A stretch of DNA of 64,000 bases from a bacterium (GCA_029945425.1 JAQSDV010000002.1:248001-312000), one strand, 5' to 3'. Numbered from the stretch's first letter, positions 52,388-61,906 are shown. A program made the numbers and translations. The notes: a model not told the origin generated them from the letters alone.

Positions 52388-52801
52388 ATGGACGACAAGT
52401 CAAAAGCCGATCTGCTGGCCCATACATCGCAGATCGTGGCGGGATACGCCGCGCATCACAAGGTCGACAACCTGCCCGCACTGATCCGCGAGGTGTTTGA
52501 TACCTTGCACGGATTGCAGAAGGGCGAAGTGAAGCATATTCACGCGCATGGCCTTGAACCAGCCGTTTCGGTCGGCAAATCCATCATGCCCGATTACCTG
52601 ATCTGCCTTGAAGACGGCAAGAAAATGAAGATGCTGAAACGCTATTTGAAAACCGCCTATAATATGACGCCCGAAGATTACCGCGCGAAATGGAATTTGC
52701 CCGACGATTACCCGATGGTCGCGCCGAACTACGCCGAAAAACGCTCCAGCCTTGCGAAAGCAATCGGTTTGGGGACGGACGGCAACAGGGGCAGGAAATA
52801 A
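52388..52801 (+). CDS. MucR/Ros-family transcriptional regulator
   Basis: The 137-residue protein has the MucR/Ros domain: SIMPDYLICLEDGKKMKMLKRYLKTAYNMTPEDYR (in parts, about residues 60-95), then KWNLPDDYPMVAPNYAEKRS. These proteins bind AT-rich DNA and repress many genes. The family zinc ligand histidine in KRHL is Tyr here (KRYL) and the first cysteine is Asp, as in other MucR proteins. Only one of the classical zinc ligands remains. It stands alone after tsaB. Confidence 0.9.
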   Translation: MDDKSKADLLAHTSQIVAGYAAHHKVDNLPALIREVFDTLHGLQKGEVKHIHAHGLEPAVSVGKSIMPDYLICLEDGKKMKMLKRYLKTAYNMTPEDYRAKWNLPDDYPMVAPNYAEKRSSLAKAIGLGTDGNRGRK

Positions 52802-53602
52802 TTACTTCGACAGGACTTCAGCGCGTTTGGTCGCTGCCAGCAGCGCCTTGTCGAACAGCTTCTGCAACGCATCATCCTTCATCAGCACATCCAGCGCAGC
52901 TGCCGTCGTGCCGCCGGGCGATGTGACATTATCGCGCAGTTTAGATGCGGGGATATCTGCGGATTCTTTAGCGAGTGCAGCAGAACCGATAACGGTCTGG
53001 CGGGCCAGCTGTTCGGCCATTTTCGCTTCAAGGCCGATTTTCTTGCCGGCATTGGTCAATGCCTCGATCAGCAGGAACACATAGGCGGGGCCGCTGCCCG
53101 AGAGCGCAGTCACGGGGTTCAGCAGTTTTTCATCAGCCACCCACAGCACATCGCCGACGGAGCTGAGCAATTCCGTCGCCAGCGCCTTTTGCGTGCGCGT
53201 AACGTTGCGGTTCGCATAGGCAACCGTGATGCCTTCGCCGATGGAGGCAGGAGTATTGGGCATGGAGCGCACGATGGCGGCTTTCTTGCCCAGTTCTTTT
53301 TCAAAGAACGACACAGGCTTGCCCGCCGCAATCGAAATTACCAGCGCGCCCTTGGATGCGTAATCCTTGTACTGCGCGGTCACATCCGGCAACACTTGCG
53401 GCTTTACCGCCATGACGATGACGCCGGGCTTGAAGGTCGCCGGGATTTTCGAGAAATCGGGGACTTGTTTCGCCGCCAGCACGTTGATCGGCGACGGTTC
53501 CACAATCCGGATGTCTTTGTACAGCTGCAATTCCTGCCAGCGGCGAAGAAGCGCGCCGCCCATCTTGCCGCAGCCGACGAGCAGGATATTCGATGCTGGC
53601 AT
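52802..53602 (-). CDS. proC: pyrroline-5-carboxylate reductase
   Basis: The 266-residue enzyme reduces pyrroline-5-carboxylate to proline. It starts with the nucleotide-binding ILLVGCGKMGGALLRRW and has VRSMPNTPASIGEG, ALSGSGPAYVFLLIEAL and DNVTSPGGTTAAAL, all standard ProC motifs. It abuts the mucR stop with no gap and follows the YbjN gene on the same strand. Confidence 0.95.
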   Translation of the reverse strand: MPASNILLVGCGKMGGALLRRWQELQLYKDIRIVEPSPINVLAAKQVPDFSKIPATFKPGVIVMAVKPQVLPDVTAQYKDYASKGALVISIAAGKPVSFFEKELGKKAAIVRSMPNTPASIGEGITVAYANRNVTRTQKALATELLSSVGDVLWVADEKLLNPVTALSGSGPAYVFLLIEALTNAGKKIGLEAKMAEQLARQTVIGSAALAKESADIPASKLRDNVTSPGGTTAAALDVLMKDDALQKLFDKALLAATKRAEVLSK

Positions 53603-53607
53603 GGTGA

Positions 53608-54120
53608 TTACGCTTCGCCGACGGTTTCGAAAATGGCCGCGTTGAGGTTATCCTGCACGCGCGTGTCGCCCGCCTGAATCAGCTGGAAGGTCGGGTAGAA
53701 ACGGTTGCATTCCGCAATCGCGATTTCAATGGTGTCCTGCACGATATCGACGGCAAGGCCGGCGGGGATCATGCGGAACAGCAGGGTATGGCGATAGGTC
53801 GGGAACACGCCCTTGTTCGACAGGTCAAAATGGCCCAGCCACAAGTTTTCGTTGATTTCCTGAATGGCAAGCGCGCCTGCGTCATACACATCATCCTTGA
53901 TTTCCACCGGCACGGAGCAGGCGAAAAGGATGGCCGAGAATTCTTCCTGCCATTCGAGGCAGATTTCGTATTTCGCCTTCGTGCCCTGCACGGTTAGCGT
54001 CATCAATTCGTTGTCGACGCGCACGAATTTCCAGCCCTTGGTCTCGCAAAGTTCCTCGACCATCTCGAGCGGGTTGTTGTCGCCGATATCGGGTGCGTAA
54101 TCGAAGGGGGAGCTGATCAT
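53608..54120 (-). CDS. YbjN domain-containing protein
   Basis: The 170-residue protein resembles the YbjN family (type III chaperone-like fold): GWKFVRVDNELMTLTV, YEICLEWQEEFSAILFACSV and NLWLGHFDLSNKGVFPTYRHTL in pieces. Function is poorly known; E. coli YbjN affects stress response and motility. It overlaps the ubiK-like gene by four bases and lies five bases before proC. Confidence 0.85.
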   Translation of the reverse strand: MISSPFDYAPDIGDNNPLEMVEELCETKGWKFVRVDNELMTLTVQGTKAKYEICLEWQEEFSAILFACSVPVEIKDDVYDAGALAIQEINENLWLGHFDLSNKGVFPTYRHTLLFRMIPAGLAVDIVQDTIEIAIAECNRFYPTFQLIQAGDTRVQDNLNAAIFETVGEA

Positions 54121-54422
54121 TTCTTTTTTCCTTTTGCCGCTTTCGGCTCTTGTTTCGGGGCGGCTTTGGTTTTCAGCGATTTTTCGAGTGCCTTCAGGCG
54201 GTCTTCCAGATCTTCCTGACGCTCGCGGGCGCGCTCTGCAAGCGCTTCCACACGTTCGAACTCTTCACGGGTCACGAGTTCCATTTTGGACAGTGCCTGA
54301 TCGACGCGTTCCTTGACCAGCTTGCGGACCTGTTCGCGCACATCGCCGAACGATCCCAGCGCGCCGGTCGCCATTTTGGCGAGGTCATCGAATAACTTCA
54401 GATTGTCGCGCGCACTTCTCAT
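54117..54422 (-). CDS. UbiK-like accessory factor (BMFP family)
   Basis: The 101-residue helical protein has DDLAKMATGALGSFGDVREQV, then VTREEFERVEALAERARERQEDL and a Lys/Ala-rich tail. This is the membrane-fusogenic BMFP/UbiK pattern of trimeric coiled coils. UbiK helps aerobic ubiquinone synthesis. The ATG at 54422 has AGGGGCAG upstream. An ATG at 54455 would add 11 residues. Confidence 0.85.
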   Translation of the reverse strand: MRSARDNLKLFDDLAKMATGALGSFGDVREQVRKLVKERVDQALSKMELVTREEFERVEALAERARERQEDLEDRLKALEKSLKTKAAPKQEPKAAKGKKK

Positions 54423-54572
54423 AATACTGCCCCTGTTTGCACCCTTTACTATCATGGAGTTTATAGTCTATGCAATTGTTTCAGCTGTCCGGACGCGCAA
54501 AAGACGACAAAAAGCCAAATAAAACAAGCCGGAGCATGATTAGTACAAAACGAAGGCGCAGAGGGTAATTTA

Positions 54573-55385
54573 ATGTCCTGTTTTACCTTTCCCGATATAG
54601 ACCCCATCGCGCTCAGCCTTGGGCCGTTGCATATCCGCTGGTATGCGCTGGCTTACCTGACAGGGTTCATCGGCGGCTGGATTTACGGCAGCTGGCTGGC
54701 CGATCTTGACCGCGACCGCCGCCCGAACCGTCTGGATATCGACAACATCCTGCCCTGGATCGTGCTGGGCGTCATTTTGGGCGGTCGCGTCGGATATGTA
54801 CTGTTTTACAACTTCGAAGCCTTCATGGCCGAGCCCATCCAGATTTTTAAAATCTGGGAAGGTGGCATGTCGTTCCATGGTGGGTTGCTGGGTGTGGTTT
54901 TCGCCATCGTCGGTTATTCGCGCTATCACAAATTCCATCCTTTCGCGATGGGCGACATTGTGTCGGCTGTCGTGCCCATTGGCTTGTTCTTTGGCCGTCT
55001 GGCGAATTTCGTGAACGGTGAATTGTTCGGCCGCCCGACGAATGTGCCGTGGTGCATGTATTTCCCGCATGGCGGCCCCGATGTGCCGCGCCATCCCAGC
55101 CAGATTTATGAAGCGGGACTGGAGGGTCTGCTGTTAGGCGTCATCCTTTTCCTGATGGCGCGCAACGCCAAAATCCGCCGTAGCCCCGGTTTCCTTTTCG
55201 GCACGCTGCTGGTTGGGTATGGCCTCAGCCGCGCCTTCGTGGAATATTTCCGCGAACCGGATGTGCAGCTTGGTTTATATCTCGGCTATTTCTCGATGGG
55301 ACAGATTTTGTGCCTGCCGATGATTATTGCCGGTCTTTTGATTATTCAATATGCGCGAAAAAATGCAGAACCAGCCAAGGCCTGA
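54573..55385 (+). CDS. lgt: prolipoprotein diacylglyceryl transferase
   Basis: The 270-residue enzyme adds diacylglycerol to the lipobox cysteine of lipoproteins. About seven membrane helices carry the Lgt motifs: PIHIRWYALAYLTGF-like LHIRWYALAYLTGFIGG, EGGMSFHGGLLGV, and RLANFVNGELFGRPT with the catalytic Arg, followed by HPSQIYEAGLEG. The last 35 bases overlap midA. AGGGTAATTTA precedes the ATG. Confidence 0.96.
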   Translation: MSCFTFPDIDPIALSLGPLHIRWYALAYLTGFIGGWIYGSWLADLDRDRRPNRLDIDNILPWIVLGVILGGRVGYVLFYNFEAFMAEPIQIFKIWEGGMSFHGGLLGVVFAIVGYSRYHKFHPFAMGDIVSAVVPIGLFFGRLANFVNGELFGRPTNVPWCMYFPHGGPDVPRHPSQIYEAGLEGLLLGVILFLMARNAKIRRSPGFLFGTLLVGYGLSRAFVEYFREPDVQLGLYLGYFSMGQILCLPMIIAGLLIIQYARKNAEPAKA

Positions 55386-56469
55386 ACCTACCGCGGCATT
55401 CCTCGAACTGATCCGCCGTATCGCGGATAACGGTTATGTGACCGTGGCTGAATTTATGGAGGTGGCGGCGACGCATTATTACGCCGCGCGCGACCCCTTC
55501 GGTGCGGATGGCGATTTCACGACCGCGCCCGAAATTTCGCAAATGTTCGGCGAAATGATCGGCGCGTGGGTCGTCGACGGCTGGATGCAGCTGGGCAAGC
55601 CAGAATTCGCGCGGCTGATCGAATTGGGACCGGGCAGGGGTACGCTCGCCGCCGATGTGATGCGCACGATTTCCGCTTGGCCGGATTGCAAAGCAGCGTT
55701 CCAGTTGCACCTTGTCGAAAACAGCCCGCTCCTGCGTCGCCATCAGGCCGAGGTTCTGAAGGGCTACGACCCCGTCTGGCACGAAAAGCTGGAGGAAGTG
55801 CCGCCCGGCGTTTCCTTTATCCTCGCCAATGAATTTTTCGATGCGCTACCTGTCCATCAATATATCATGGTCAATGGCGAGTGGCATGAGCGCTGCATCG
55901 GTTTTGACCGCGCGAAAGACAGTTTCTTTTTCATGACGCAGCCCTATGAAGGCGCGCCGCTGCCGCCCGCGCCGGAGGCTGCGATCATCGAGAAAAGCCC
56001 CGTATCGCTGGCCGCCATGGACCAGATTGTGACGTTACTGGATGAATCCGGCGGCGCAGCGTTGCTGATTGATTACGGTTACGACCAGCGCGGTTTCGGG
56101 GATACGCTGCAGACGCTGCGCCGCCATAGCTTCACCGATGTGCTGGAAAACCCGGGCGGTGATGACATCACCGCGCATGTCGATTTCACTGCGCTCACGG
56201 AACGTGCAGCGCGGTTGCTGGATGTTCATGGTCCGGCGGAGCAGGGGTCGTTCCTGTTGAACCTCGGCATCGCACAACGCGCGGAAGCCTTGCAGCAAAA
56301 ATCGACCGAAAAGCAGCTGGAAGATATTCAGAAAGCCTTTCACCGGCTGACTTCACCCAACGAGATGGGTACGTTGTTCAAGGTCTTGGGCCTGACGCGC
56401 AAAAGCGATATAATCAAGCCCGCAGGGTTTGATGCGGCGCATCCGCTTTCCGAGGAGCAGGAAGAATGA
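55351..56469 (+). CDS. midA: SAM-dependent methyltransferase, MidA/NDUFAF7 family
   Basis: The 372-residue protein carries the MidA (DUF185) signature: YYAARDPFGADGDFTTAPEISQMFGE (in parts) near residue 45, LIELGPGRGTLAADVMR and ILANEFFDALPVHQY. The family dimethylates an arginine in complex I in mitochondria (NDUFAF7). A second ATG at 55363 is possible. It overlaps lgt by 35 bases and pgeF by four bases. Confidence 0.9.
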   Translation: MREKMQNQPRPEPTAAFLELIRRIADNGYVTVAEFMEVAATHYYAARDPFGADGDFTTAPEISQMFGEMIGAWVVDGWMQLGKPEFARLIELGPGRGTLAADVMRTISAWPDCKAAFQLHLVENSPLLRRHQAEVLKGYDPVWHEKLEEVPPGVSFILANEFFDALPVHQYIMVNGEWHERCIGFDRAKDSFFFMTQPYEGAPLPPAPEAAIIEKSPVSLAAMDQIVTLLDESGGAALLIDYGYDQRGFGDTLQTLRRHSFTDVLENPGGDDITAHVDFTALTERAARLLDVHGPAEQGSFLLNLGIAQRAEALQQKSTEKQLEDIQKAFHRLTSPNEMGTLFKVLGLTRKSDIIKPAGFDAAHPLSEEQEE

Positions 56470-57233
56470 AGTTTCTGACGACCGATCTGGAAAAGATGAA
56501 ATGGCTCAGCCACGGTTTCTTCACGCGCATCGGCGGCGCAAGTGGCGGTCTTTACGGTTCGCTCAACTGCGCGTGGTCGTCGCAGGACAATCCCGAACAT
56601 GTAAAACTGAACCGCGAGAAAGTCGCTGAAACCATCGGCGTCGGCCCCGACAAGGTCATTACGCTGAAACAGGTGCATAGCAACAAGGTAATTACGGTCA
56701 CCAACGCATGGACGCGCGAACAAGCGCCGTCCGCCGATGCGCTCGTGACCGACCAGAAAAGCATCGGCATCGCGGTGCTGACAGCCGACTGCGCGCCTGT
56801 ACTGTTCGCCGCGAAAAAATCACGCATTGTGGGTGCGGCACATGCCGGATGGAAAGGCGCGTTGTCGGGCGTGATGGAAGAAACGATCAATGCCATGATC
56901 GCGCTTGGTGCAAAGAAAGAAGAAATTTCCGCCGCCATCGGTCCCTGCATCGGCCCGCAATCTTACGAAGTCAGCGAAGGTTTTGAAAAACCGTTCATGG
57001 AGCAGGATGCGGGTAACGAAAAATTTTTCCGTGCAGGCGACAAACCCGGTCACCTGATTTTCGACTTGCCGGGTTACATCGTCCATCGCCTCAAAATGGC
57101 GGGGATTGCCTATGTGCATGACATCAGGCAGGACACGCTCACCAACGAAAACGCCTATTTCAGCTACCGCCGTTCCTGCATCCGCAAGGAACCCGATTAC
57201 GGCCGCCAGATGTCGGTGATCGCGATACGTTAA
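56466..57233 (+). CDS. pgeF: peptidoglycan editing factor (DUF152, multicopper polyphenol oxidase family)
   Basis: The 255-residue protein has the PgeF/YfiH signature: LKQVHSNKV, LTADCAPVLFA, AAHAGWKGALSGV and IGPCIGPQSYEV, with zinc-ligand His and Cys residues. The family has amidase or purine nucleoside phosphorylase-like activity and edits peptidoglycan composition in E. coli. It is last in the lgt-midA-pgeF operon. Confidence 0.92.
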   Translation: MKFLTTDLEKMKWLSHGFFTRIGGASGGLYGSLNCAWSSQDNPEHVKLNREKVAETIGVGPDKVITLKQVHSNKVITVTNAWTREQAPSADALVTDQKSIGIAVLTADCAPVLFAAKKSRIVGAAHAGWKGALSGVMEETINAMIALGAKKEEISAAIGPCIGPQSYEVSEGFEKPFMEQDAGNEKFFRAGDKPGHLIFDLPGYIVHRLKMAGIAYVHDIRQDTLTNENAYFSYRRSCIRKEPDYGRQMSVIAIR

Positions 57234-57309
57234 GGTAATTGTTGCGCCGCAGCAAACTTTACGTTACATTCCCGACCCGTATCGGATTCTGAACGGGAGC
57301 TTCAAAAAA

Positions 57310-58533
57310 ATGGTTGGTGCGGATATCGCGTGGATGCTGGTGGCGACGGCGCTTGTGTTGCTGATGACGCCCGGTGTCGCGTTCTTTTACGGCGGCATGG
57401 TCACGCGCCGCAACGCGGTTTCAACCAAATTCCAAAGTTATGTGTCGATCGGCATCGTGGGGCTGCTCTGGGCGGTCTGCGGTTACAGCCTTGTATTCTC
57501 CGGCGACACCTTCGGTTTTATCGGCGACCTTGAATATTTCATGCTGAGGGGCGTGGGGGCAGAGCCAAACCCCGCTTATGGCGCGACCATCCCCCATGTT
57601 CTGTTCATGCTGTTTCAGGCTACCTTCGCCATCATCACTCCTGCGCTGATCACTGGCGCGGTGGCCGAACGTATCCGTTTCAAGGCATGGCTGATCATCA
57701 TGGCGCTGTGGTCGCTGCTGGTTTACGTGCCAGTCGCACATTGGGTCTGGGGTCCGGGCGGCTGGATCGCGAAAATGGGCGGGCTGGATTTCGCGGGCGG
57801 ACTTGTCGTTCATATGACTTCCGGTTATGCGGCACTTGTCGCTGCACTTACCTTTGGTCCGCGCCAGAATTTCGGGCGCAGCGAAAATCAGGGTTTTTCC
57901 GCACCGCTGGTGCTGCTGGGTACGGCATTCCTTTGGTTCGGCTGGTTCGGCTTTAACGCTGGCTCCGCGCTTGGCGCAACGCCGCTTGCTGCCATGGCTG
58001 CTGGCACGACGTTCTTTGCGGCAGCAACCGCCATGACAATCTGGATGCTTTGCGACTGGTACGCCCAAGGTCGCCCCACGGCAGTTGGCGCAGCGGTTGG
58101 CGCGGTTGCTGGCCTTGTCGCGATCACACCTGCTGCGGGTTACGTAACGCTGCAGGCCGCAATCATCATCGGTGCGGTTGCGGCATTATGCTGCAACGGT
58201 GCTGCGCGTCTGGTGAAACATAAACTGAAAACGGATGACACGGTTGACGTCTTCGCCTGCCACGGCGTAGGCGGCACGGTGGGCACATTGCTGACGGCTG
58301 TTTTCGCGAGCAAAGCGATCAATCCGGCTGGTGCTGATGGCGTGCTGGAGGGCGGATACGGATTGCTCTATGCGAACGTCGCGGGCGCGGCTGCGGTTGT
58401 TGCCTATACGATGATCGTGACCTATGCGGTTTTGAAAATCGTCGGCCTGTTCATGGATATCCGTGTCACGCCCGAAGACGAAGAAGCGGGCCTCGACGCT
58501 TCGCAGCACGGTGAGAAAGCATTCGTGCTGTAG
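57310..58533 (+). CDS. amt: ammonium transporter
   Basis: The 407-residue membrane protein has eleven predicted helices and the twin pore histidines in VVHMTSGYAALVAAL and FACHGVGGTVGTLL. The family motif FAGGLVVHMTSG and DDTVDVFACHG are typical of AmtB. It conducts ammonium under nitrogen limitation. The N-terminus MVGADIAWMLVATALVLLM shows no cleavable signal. No glnK gene is adjacent, unlike the common glnK-amtB pair. CGGGAG precedes the ATG. Confidence 0.95.
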   Translation: MVGADIAWMLVATALVLLMTPGVAFFYGGMVTRRNAVSTKFQSYVSIGIVGLLWAVCGYSLVFSGDTFGFIGDLEYFMLRGVGAEPNPAYGATIPHVLFMLFQATFAIITPALITGAVAERIRFKAWLIIMALWSLLVYVPVAHWVWGPGGWIAKMGGLDFAGGLVVHMTSGYAALVAALTFGPRQNFGRSENQGFSAPLVLLGTAFLWFGWFGFNAGSALGATPLAAMAAGTTFFAAATAMTIWMLCDWYAQGRPTAVGAAVGAVAGLVAITPAAGYVTLQAAIIIGAVAALCCNGAARLVKHKLKTDDTVDVFACHGVGGTVGTLLTAVFASKAINPAGADGVLEGGYGLLYANVAGAAAVVAYTMIVTYAVLKIVGLFMDIRVTPEDEEAGLDASQHGEKAFVL

Positions 58534-58536
58534 GCC

Positions 58537-59097
58537 TTAAGTCGTGAGCTTGTTCGGCACCGACAGTTTCGTCTGCTTGGGCTTCGTGTCGATCATGTCC
58601 TGATATGTCTTGGCGTATTCCAGCACCAATGCGCCCAGTGCCACCGCGCCGTTGCGATAGTAATCGATGTACTCTTCGTTGAAATTTGCGTCTTTCATAT
58701 CTTTTTTGGTCAATTTGCCAACGCGGTCTGCGAGCGCAACCGCGATATCGGCGAGCGCTTCCGGTGCCCGTGCGGGAATGAACGGCGCGTTGGCGGGCGC
58801 CGCCAACACCTCAAACAGCGGCTTTACTTCGCTGATGTATTCATTCGACTGAAGCCGGCCGTTGGGCGATGCTACGGCGCGTAAAGCTTTTTCCAGCGCC
58901 TTGAACATCGCATCTGTCAGCGCAGCTTTAGCATCATCGTCCTTGGCTTTGTAATTCATCAGCGCTGCGTATTTTTGCGCCAGCATGACCGGCGGCAGGC
59001 GCTTGGCATCGAAATCACCCGCGGACTGGTTAAATGTCCCGACAATCGAGTTGCTGTCCAAGGATGCGGGAGGAGTAGCTGCGCCGAGATATTCCAT
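58537..59097 (-). CDS. hypothetical helical protein
   Basis: The 186-residue protein has no signal peptide and no membrane segment, and I do not recognise it. It is Ala/Lys/Asp-rich and mainly helical (AKDDDAKAALTDAMFKALEKA; EALADIAVALADRVGKL). It ends with KTYQDMIDTKPKQTKLSVP. It is convergent with amt (three bases apart). The ribosome binding site is weak. Confidence 0.6.
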   Translation of the reverse strand: MEYLGAATPPASLDSNSIVGTFNQSAGDFDAKRLPPVMLAQKYAALMNYKAKDDDAKAALTDAMFKALEKALRAVASPNGRLQSNEYISEVKPLFEVLAAPANAPFIPARAPEALADIAVALADRVGKLTKKDMKDANFNEEYIDYYRNGAVALGALVLEYAKTYQDMIDTKPKQTKLSVPNKLTT

Positions 59098-59312
59098 GTT
59101 CTGTTGCGGCGTGTCGCCGCCCTTCTGCTGAAAACATGCCGGAATTTAGACCGTTTCCCATATTATGTCAAAGTATATCGCCTGACGGGTCTTTTCCCCA
59201 TGCAAATCAGCGGCATATTTTGCTCAATCCACCGTGCAAACCCGTGCCTGTTTAGGGTAGGATGGGCGCGGTTTCAACACACGGTCATGCAATCGAAATG
59301 GGCGAAAAGCGA

Positions 59313-60266
59313 ATGAAAATTATTTCCTGCAGCAGCAATCAGCCCTTGGCTGAGGCGATATCCGCCTATCTTGGCATTCCGCTGACCGAGGCGAATGTGA
59401 AACGCTTTGCCGATCAGGAAATTTATCTCGAAGTTCTCGACAACGTGCGGGGCGAGGATGTGTTCGTGATCCAGTCCACCTGTTACCCCGCGAACGACCA
59501 CCTGATGGAATTGCTGATCATGATGGACGCGCTGCGCCGCGGGTCCGCGAAACGCATCACTGCTGTGCTTCCCTATTTCGGTTATGCGCGCCAGGACCGC
59601 AAGACCGGTCCCCGTTCGCCCATTTCCGCGAAACTGGTTGCGAACCTGATCACCACTGCAGGCGCAAACCGCGTATTGACCATGGACCTTCACGCCGGCC
59701 AGATTCAGGGCTTCTTTGACATTCCTGTCGATAACCTGTTCGCCAGCGCGCCGATCTTTGTGCCGTATATCAACAAAACCCGCAAATCCGACCAGCTGAC
59801 CATCGTGTCGCCAGACGTCGGCGGCGTGGTGCGCGCGCGCGCCTTTGCTAAACGCCTCGATGCCGGCCTTGCCATCATCGACAAACGCCGCGAAAAGGCA
59901 GGCATCTCCGAAGTCATGCATGTGATCGGCGATGTGCAGGGGCAGGAATGCATCCTGATCGACGACATGGTCGACAGCGCAGGCACGATCTGCAACGCGG
60001 CACAGTCGCTCATGGATAACGGCGCATCTTCTGTCCGCGCGATGGCGTCACATGGCGTGTTTTCCGGCTCCGCCATGGACCGCATCACGAAATCGCCGCT
60101 CACCGAAATGGTTGTGACGGACAGCATTCCCGCCAACGACAAAACCACGGCCTGCGCCAAGATCAAATACCTGCCGATCGCGGCATTGTTCGGCGAGGCG
60201 ATCCTGCGCATCAGCGAGGAGCGTTCCGTCTCCACGCTGTTCGACAGCGTGCCCGCGAGCGGATAG
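59313..60266 (+). CDS. prs: ribose-phosphate pyrophosphokinase
   Basis: The 317-residue enzyme makes PRPP from ribose 5-phosphate and ATP. It begins [17 protein letters not shown] and has [11 protein letters not shown]. It also has [22 protein letters not shown] (in parts), [20 protein letters not shown] and the PRPP loop [12 protein letters not shown]. The ATG at 59313 fits family length. The frame is open a further 17 codons upstream. Confidence 0.96.
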   Translation: MKIISCSSNQPLAEAISAYLGIPLTEANVKRFADQEIYLEVLDNVRGEDVFVIQSTCYPANDHLMELLIMMDALRRGSAKRITAVLPYFGYARQDRKTGPRSPISAKLVANLITTAGANRVLTMDLHAGQIQGFFDIPVDNLFASAPIFVPYINKTRKSDQLTIVSPDVGGVVRARAFAKRLDAGLAIIDKRREKAGISEVMHVIGDVQGQECILIDDMVDSAGTICNAAQSLMDNGASSVRAMASHGVFSGSAMDRITKSPLTEMVVTDSIPANDKTTACAKIKYLPIAALFGEAILRISEERSVSTLFDSVPASG

Positions 60267-60367
60267 TTTTTGCGCCTTTAAATGGCGTTGAAACTAAATG
60301 TTTGTTTTTTCAGGGTTAATCGACATTCCTGAATTGCGGCATTACATGCCATAATTCCAGAATTCCC

Positions 60368-60395
60368 TTGATTTCACCGCAATTTCCGGTATTTA
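60368..60395 (+). promoter_or_regulatory. candidate promoter of rplY-pth-ychF
   Basis: TTGATT at 60368-60373 and TATTTA at 60390-60395 are spaced by 16 bases. The match is moderate. It lies about 65 bases before rplY in the 196-base gap after prs, and nothing else stands out in that gap. Confidence 0.35.
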
Positions 60396-60462
60396 TAGCA
60401 CTCCTGTATCAGCACCCCTGGAGGCTGGCGGGAAAACAACTTAAAAAACGAAGGAATATACT

Positions 60463-61227
60463 ATGTCTCAGAACAGAACATCACTCGCGGCGAATGCACG
60501 CGCGAAGGCCGGTAAGGGGGCCGCCCGTGCAGTACGTCGGACCGGTAATATCCCCGGTGTCGTCTATGGCGACAACAAAGAACCCCTTTTGGTTTCCGTC
60601 AGCGATAAAGAACTGCGTCTTGCCCTCGGCAAGAAAGGCTTCTTCACGCAGCTGTGCGACCTGACGATTGACGGCACGAAGCACCTGGTGCTGCCGCGCG
60701 ACGTCCAGCTGGAGCCGGTCTATGACCGTCCCGAGCATGTCGACTTCCTGCGCGTGTCCGACAAAACCATCATCACCGTCGGCGTTCCGCTGCGCGTGAT
60801 CAACGAAAAAGCATCCCCCGGCCTGATCAAGGGCGGCGTGCTCAACCTCATCCGTCACGAAGTCGAAGTGCATTGCAAAGCGACCGACATTCCCGTCGAG
60901 TTCGTTGCAGACCTGACCGGCCTCGATGTCGGCCAGACGATCCATATCGACGCGCTGAAACTGCCGGAGGGCGTGAAGCCCGTCCTGCAGGGCGACTTCA
61001 CCGTCATCACCATCGTGGCTCCGTCCGCGATGAAATCTTCCGATGACGAAGTTGCTGCAACCGCTGCTGTCGCTGCTGATGGCGCTGCTGCTCCCGCTGC
61101 GGGCGCTGCTGCTCCTGCTGCAGGCGCTGCGAAAGGTGCTGCTCCCGCCGCTGCTGCGAAGGGTGCTGCTCCTGCTGCGAAGGGCGCTGCTCCTGCAGCC
61201 GCTCCCGCAAAAGGTGGCAAGAAGTAA
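60463..61227 (+). CDS. rplY: 50S ribosomal protein L25 (CTC form)
   Basis: The 254-residue protein has the L25 N-terminal 5S rRNA-binding domain (NARAKAGKGAARAVRRTGNIPGVVYG) and the TL5/CTC C-terminal beta domain (GVLNLIRHEVEVHC, DIPVEFVADLTGLDVGQTIHI in parts). It ends in a roughly 55-residue Ala/Pro/Gly/Lys repeat tail. It binds 5S rRNA. AAGGA lies nine bases before the ATG. Confidence 0.95.
   Translation: MSQNRTSLAANARAKAGKGAARAVRRTGNIPGVVYGDNKEPLLVSVSDKELRLALGKKGFFTQLCDLTIDGTKHLVLPRDVQLEPVYDRPEHVDFLRVSDKTIITVGVPLRVINEKASPGLIKGGVLNLIRHEVEVHCKATDIPVEFVADLTGLDVGQTIHIDALKLPEGVKPVLQGDFTVITIVAPSAMKSSDDEVAATAAVAADGAAAPAAGAAAPAAGAAKGAAPAAAAKGAAPAAKGAAPAAAPAKGGKK
61060..61212 (+). repeat. low-complexity GCTGCTCCTGCTGC-type repeat within rplY
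   Basis: Imperfect repeats of GCTGCTCCTGCTGCGAAG and relatives encode APAAGA and KGAAPAA units in the L25 tail. The repeat is prone to slippage in length but stays in frame. Confidence 0.85.
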
Positions 61228-61249
61228 ACAGCTTTGAAGGCGAACTGAT

Positions 61250-61906
61250 ATGCGGCTCTTTGTCGGTCTCGGCAACCCGGGCAAGCAATATCAGCTCAAC
61301 CGTCACAATATCGGATTTATGGCGCTCGACGTTATCGTTGAGCGCCATAAATTTTCCGATTGGGAAAAGAAATTCCAGGGCCTTGTCTCGTCCGGCACTT
61401 TGGGCGGCGAAAAGGTTCTCCTGCTGAAACCCCAGACGTTCATGAACGTGTCGGGACAATCAGTGCAGGCGGCGGCGGCTTTCTACAAGATCCTGCCGGA
61501 CGACATTGTGGTGTTCCACGACGAACTCGACCTTGCGCCCGGCAAGCTGCGTGCTAAAAAGGGCGGCGGCGCTGCCGGCCATAACGGGTTGCGGTCGATC
61601 GACGAGCATCTGGGCCAGATGTACTGGCGCGTGCGCCTCGGCATCGGGCATCCGGGCATGAAGGAAATGGTCAGCGGTTATGTGCTGGGCAATTTCGGCG
61701 ATGCGGACGAAAAATGGCTGGTGCCGCTGCTGTCGGGCATCGGCGAGAATGCGGAACGACTTGCCAAGGGTGACACGGCAGGCTTCATGAGCAAGGTGGC
61801 GCAGGAAGTCGAGCCGCCAAAACCGAAAGAGCCTAAAGAACCTAAAGAGCCGAAAATTAAAGACGAGCAAAAAGAAAAGAAGAAGGAAGTAAAAGATGGG
61901 ATTTAA
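61250..61906 (+). CDS. pth: peptidyl-tRNA hydrolase
   Basis: The 218-residue enzyme frees tRNA from stalled peptidyl-tRNA. It opens [24 protein letters not shown] with the catalytic His20. Further motifs are [21 protein letters not shown] and [15 protein letters not shown] 35-residue Lys/Glu/Pro-rich tail ([13 protein letters not shown]) extends the usual 190 residues. Its last 11 bases overlap ychF. Confidence 0.96.
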   Translation: MRLFVGLGNPGKQYQLNRHNIGFMALDVIVERHKFSDWEKKFQGLVSSGTLGGEKVLLLKPQTFMNVSGQSVQAAAAFYKILPDDIVVFHDELDLAPGKLRAKKGGGAAGHNGLRSIDEHLGQMYWRVRLGIGHPGMKEMVSGYVLGNFGDADEKWLVPLLSGIGENAERLAKGDTAGFMSKVAQEVEPPKPKEPKEPKEPKIKDEQKEKKKEVKDGI

